This document shows positions 5,578 to 6,062 of a stretch of 6,062 bases of DNA, piece by piece. The DNA is taken from contig QJYE01000128.1 in assembly GCA_003235785.1 (NCBI GenBank), positions 1-6,062 of the forward strand. Direction: 5' to 3'. The DNA comes from Nitrospirota bacterium (GTDB lineage Bacteria; Nitrospirota; Nitrospiria; Nitrospirales; UBA8639). Positions within the stretch are counted from its first letter, which is position 1, and each line of letters opens with the position of its first letter. Below the pieces are notes generated by a model. The model saw only the letters and a program-made list of their open reading frames with translations. It did no database searches and was not told the DNA's origin. The position numbers were made by a program, and so were the translations under genes.

Positions 5578-5862
5578 TCACCAATATCTAGATGTAGTAT
5601 CCCTGATGATCATAGGCGTGGATGGTTCTGGGGAAGGTGGTGATTCAGAAAATGCCGATGAATCCAAAACGCAAGCGGTGAAAGATGAGAAAAAAACAAA
5701 AAAAGTTTGAGAGATCGCAACACAAAAAACCCGGGCGATAGCCAAGAAAAGGAGGCAGTAAAAACTGTCTCCTTTTACCTGACACCTTCTGACTAGGGGA
5801 AAACTTCGACTATTCGAAAAGCGATGCCCGCCTGAATAGGAGGGGCAAGCGAACGCGGCCAT
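5578..5862 (-). CDS. Doubtful hydrophobic small ORF
   Basis: A 94-residue frame starting at the ATG at 5862 has a well-placed GGAGG on the minus strand (5871-5875, 8 bases upstream) and begins 20 bases after the stop of the cysteine-rich gene. It contains a hydrophobic stretch (FYCLLFLAIARVFCVAIS). Against it: the frame runs through a 13-bp hairpin, smaller hairpins and two A7 runs, and a plus-strand frame with better codon pattern lies opposite. It may be a chance reading of repeat-derived DNA. Not recognised. Confidence 0.2.
   Translation of the reverse strand: MAAFACPSYSGGHRFSNSRSFPLVRRCQVKGDSFYCLLFLAIARVFCVAISQTFFVFFSSFTACVLDSSAFSESPPSPEPSTPMIIRDTTSRYW
5606..5710 (+). CDS. Doubtful 34-residue acidic/lysine-rich ORF or gene remnant
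   Basis: From ATG 5606 the frame reads MIIGVDGSGEGGDSENAD, continues with a hydrophilic part and ends in a lysine-rich tail (DEKKTKKV) at TGA 5708-5710. Its codons follow the purine-N-pyrimidine pattern of real genes, and the phase is open back to 5540. There is no ribosome-binding site, and the tail lies on two runs of seven A separated by one C. It could be the end of a decayed gene. The strong hairpin at 5747-5776 follows 36 bases later and would suit it as a terminator. Confidence 0.25.
   Translation: MIIGVDGSGEGGDSENADESKTQAVKDEKKTKKV
5747..5776 (+). terminator. Strong hairpin with A-run and T-run, terminator-like
   Basis: AAAAGGAGGCAGT (5747-5759) and ACTGTCTCCTTTT (5764-5776) pair over 13 positions around an AAAA loop. 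The one irregular pair (G5755 with T5768) is a G-U wobble in plus-strand RNA but a C-A mismatch in minus-strand RNA, which favours function on the plus strand. The A-run before and T-run at the end give the look of an intrinsic terminator. It could also end transcripts coming from the minus-strand gene to its right, or be part of a dispersed repeat. Confidence 0.5.
5805..5847. repeat. Two small adjacent hairpins
   Basis: TTCGA (5805-5809) and TCGAA (5814-5818) form a 5-bp stem with a CTAT loop. Directly after it TGCCC (5825-5829) and GGGCA, with inner CCT and AGG and a GAAT loop, form an imperfect stem ending at 5847. Together with the hairpin at 5747-5776 this makes a structured stretch that looks repeat-derived or RNA-like rather than coding. 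Confidence 0.35.
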
Positions 5863-5881
5863 ACGTAAAACCTCCAGGTGT

Positions 5882-6061
5882 CTAAAAAGCTCTTCCCGGA
5901 GTCTGTGGGGTATTGGGCGCACTCGTTGCTACCCCACCTTTACAACCACATTGTACGGTCTTTTCACTCCCTCCCTCTTTGCAGGAACACCAGCGTGCAT
6001 CCCCTGGGGTCCCACAAGTCTGTTCGATATCCTGACATTTAGTGACATGTTGTGGCTTTTT
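5882..6061 (-). CDS. C-terminal part of a cysteine-rich protein, start outside the window
   Basis: Reading the minus strand from the window end gives 59 residues before TAG at 5882-5884. There is no start codon in this phase, so the gene continues past 6062. The visible part has six cysteines: one in TKCQD, one in QTCGT, a CSC (residues 25-27) and a CGC (38-40), followed by a low-complexity tail rich in Thr, Pro, Ala and Gly. Lysines, Gln and Glu between the cysteines make it hydrophilic. Paired C-x-C motifs suit a metal-binding or disulphide-rich small protein. I cannot name a family, and the N-terminal signal, if any, is not visible. The clean protein-like composition over 180 bases without a stop, while the two other minus-strand phases are less convincing, is the argument for it. 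Confidence 0.65.
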   Translation of the reverse strand, partial: KKPQHVTKCQDIEQTCGTPGDARWCSCKEGGSEKTVQCGCKGGVATSAPNTPQTPGRAF

Positions 6062-6062
6062 C

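Noticed and set aside
5288..5584. 98-codon minus-strand and 65-codon plus-strand frames across the REP-like repeat
   Set aside because: They contain the peptides that this repeat always yields when translated (LRQAQHER, VLSLSKHG), so they are spurious.

Overview
The window looks like an accessory segment of a bacterial chromosome. The GC content is moderate, Shine-Dalgarno sites of the AGGAGG type are clear, and the proteins include a lipoprotein, a Tat substrate and a YkgJ-type cysteine cluster protein. The style of the exported proteins and the dispersed repeats reminds me of Nitrospira-like bacteria (Nitrospirota), but that is an impression and no marker gene is present to prove it.

Left part (1-3110, + strand). 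After about 350 bases without a gene comes a lipoprotein gene with an in-frame TAG. The 69-residue N-terminal piece (355-564) and the 317-residue piece that follows (619-1572) share a frame and read as one exported protein with an IPT/TIG-like beta-sandwich. Next is a YkgJ/UPF0153-type CxxCxxCC protein (1661-2380). It overlaps a small secreted or membrane-anchored protein (2364-2726). Then comes the frameshifted relic of an HExxH metallopeptidase-like protein (about 2786-3107).

Middle (3135-4229, + strand). A 364-residue protein carries a textbook twin-arginine signal. It appears to contain two tandem modules whose motif layout recalls phage or contractile-injection tail-tube proteins (gp19-like). 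This is the most interesting coding feature of the window, and the assignment is a hypothesis.

Right-middle (4332-4908, - strand). A convergent set of three very small genes: a 26-residue single-membrane-span peptide, a 69-residue zinc-ribbon-like protein and a 71-residue unknown. Ribosome-binding sites are visible, and a short stem-loop follows the last gene.

Right part (4909-6062). About 250 bases hold nothing recognisable. A dense cluster of inverted repeats follows (5155-5458), including the widespread REP-like palindrome of the TTCGACA/GCTCA/CGAACGG type. Then come a strong 13-bp hairpin, other small hairpins, two doubtful overlapping small ORFs on opposite strands, and the C-terminal part of a cysteine-rich protein that runs off the window end on the - strand.

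The left and middle genes share a theme of export and envelope proteins (lipoprotein, signal peptide, Tat substrate), and two of the loci are visibly decaying. No complete known pathway can be named from the sequence alone.
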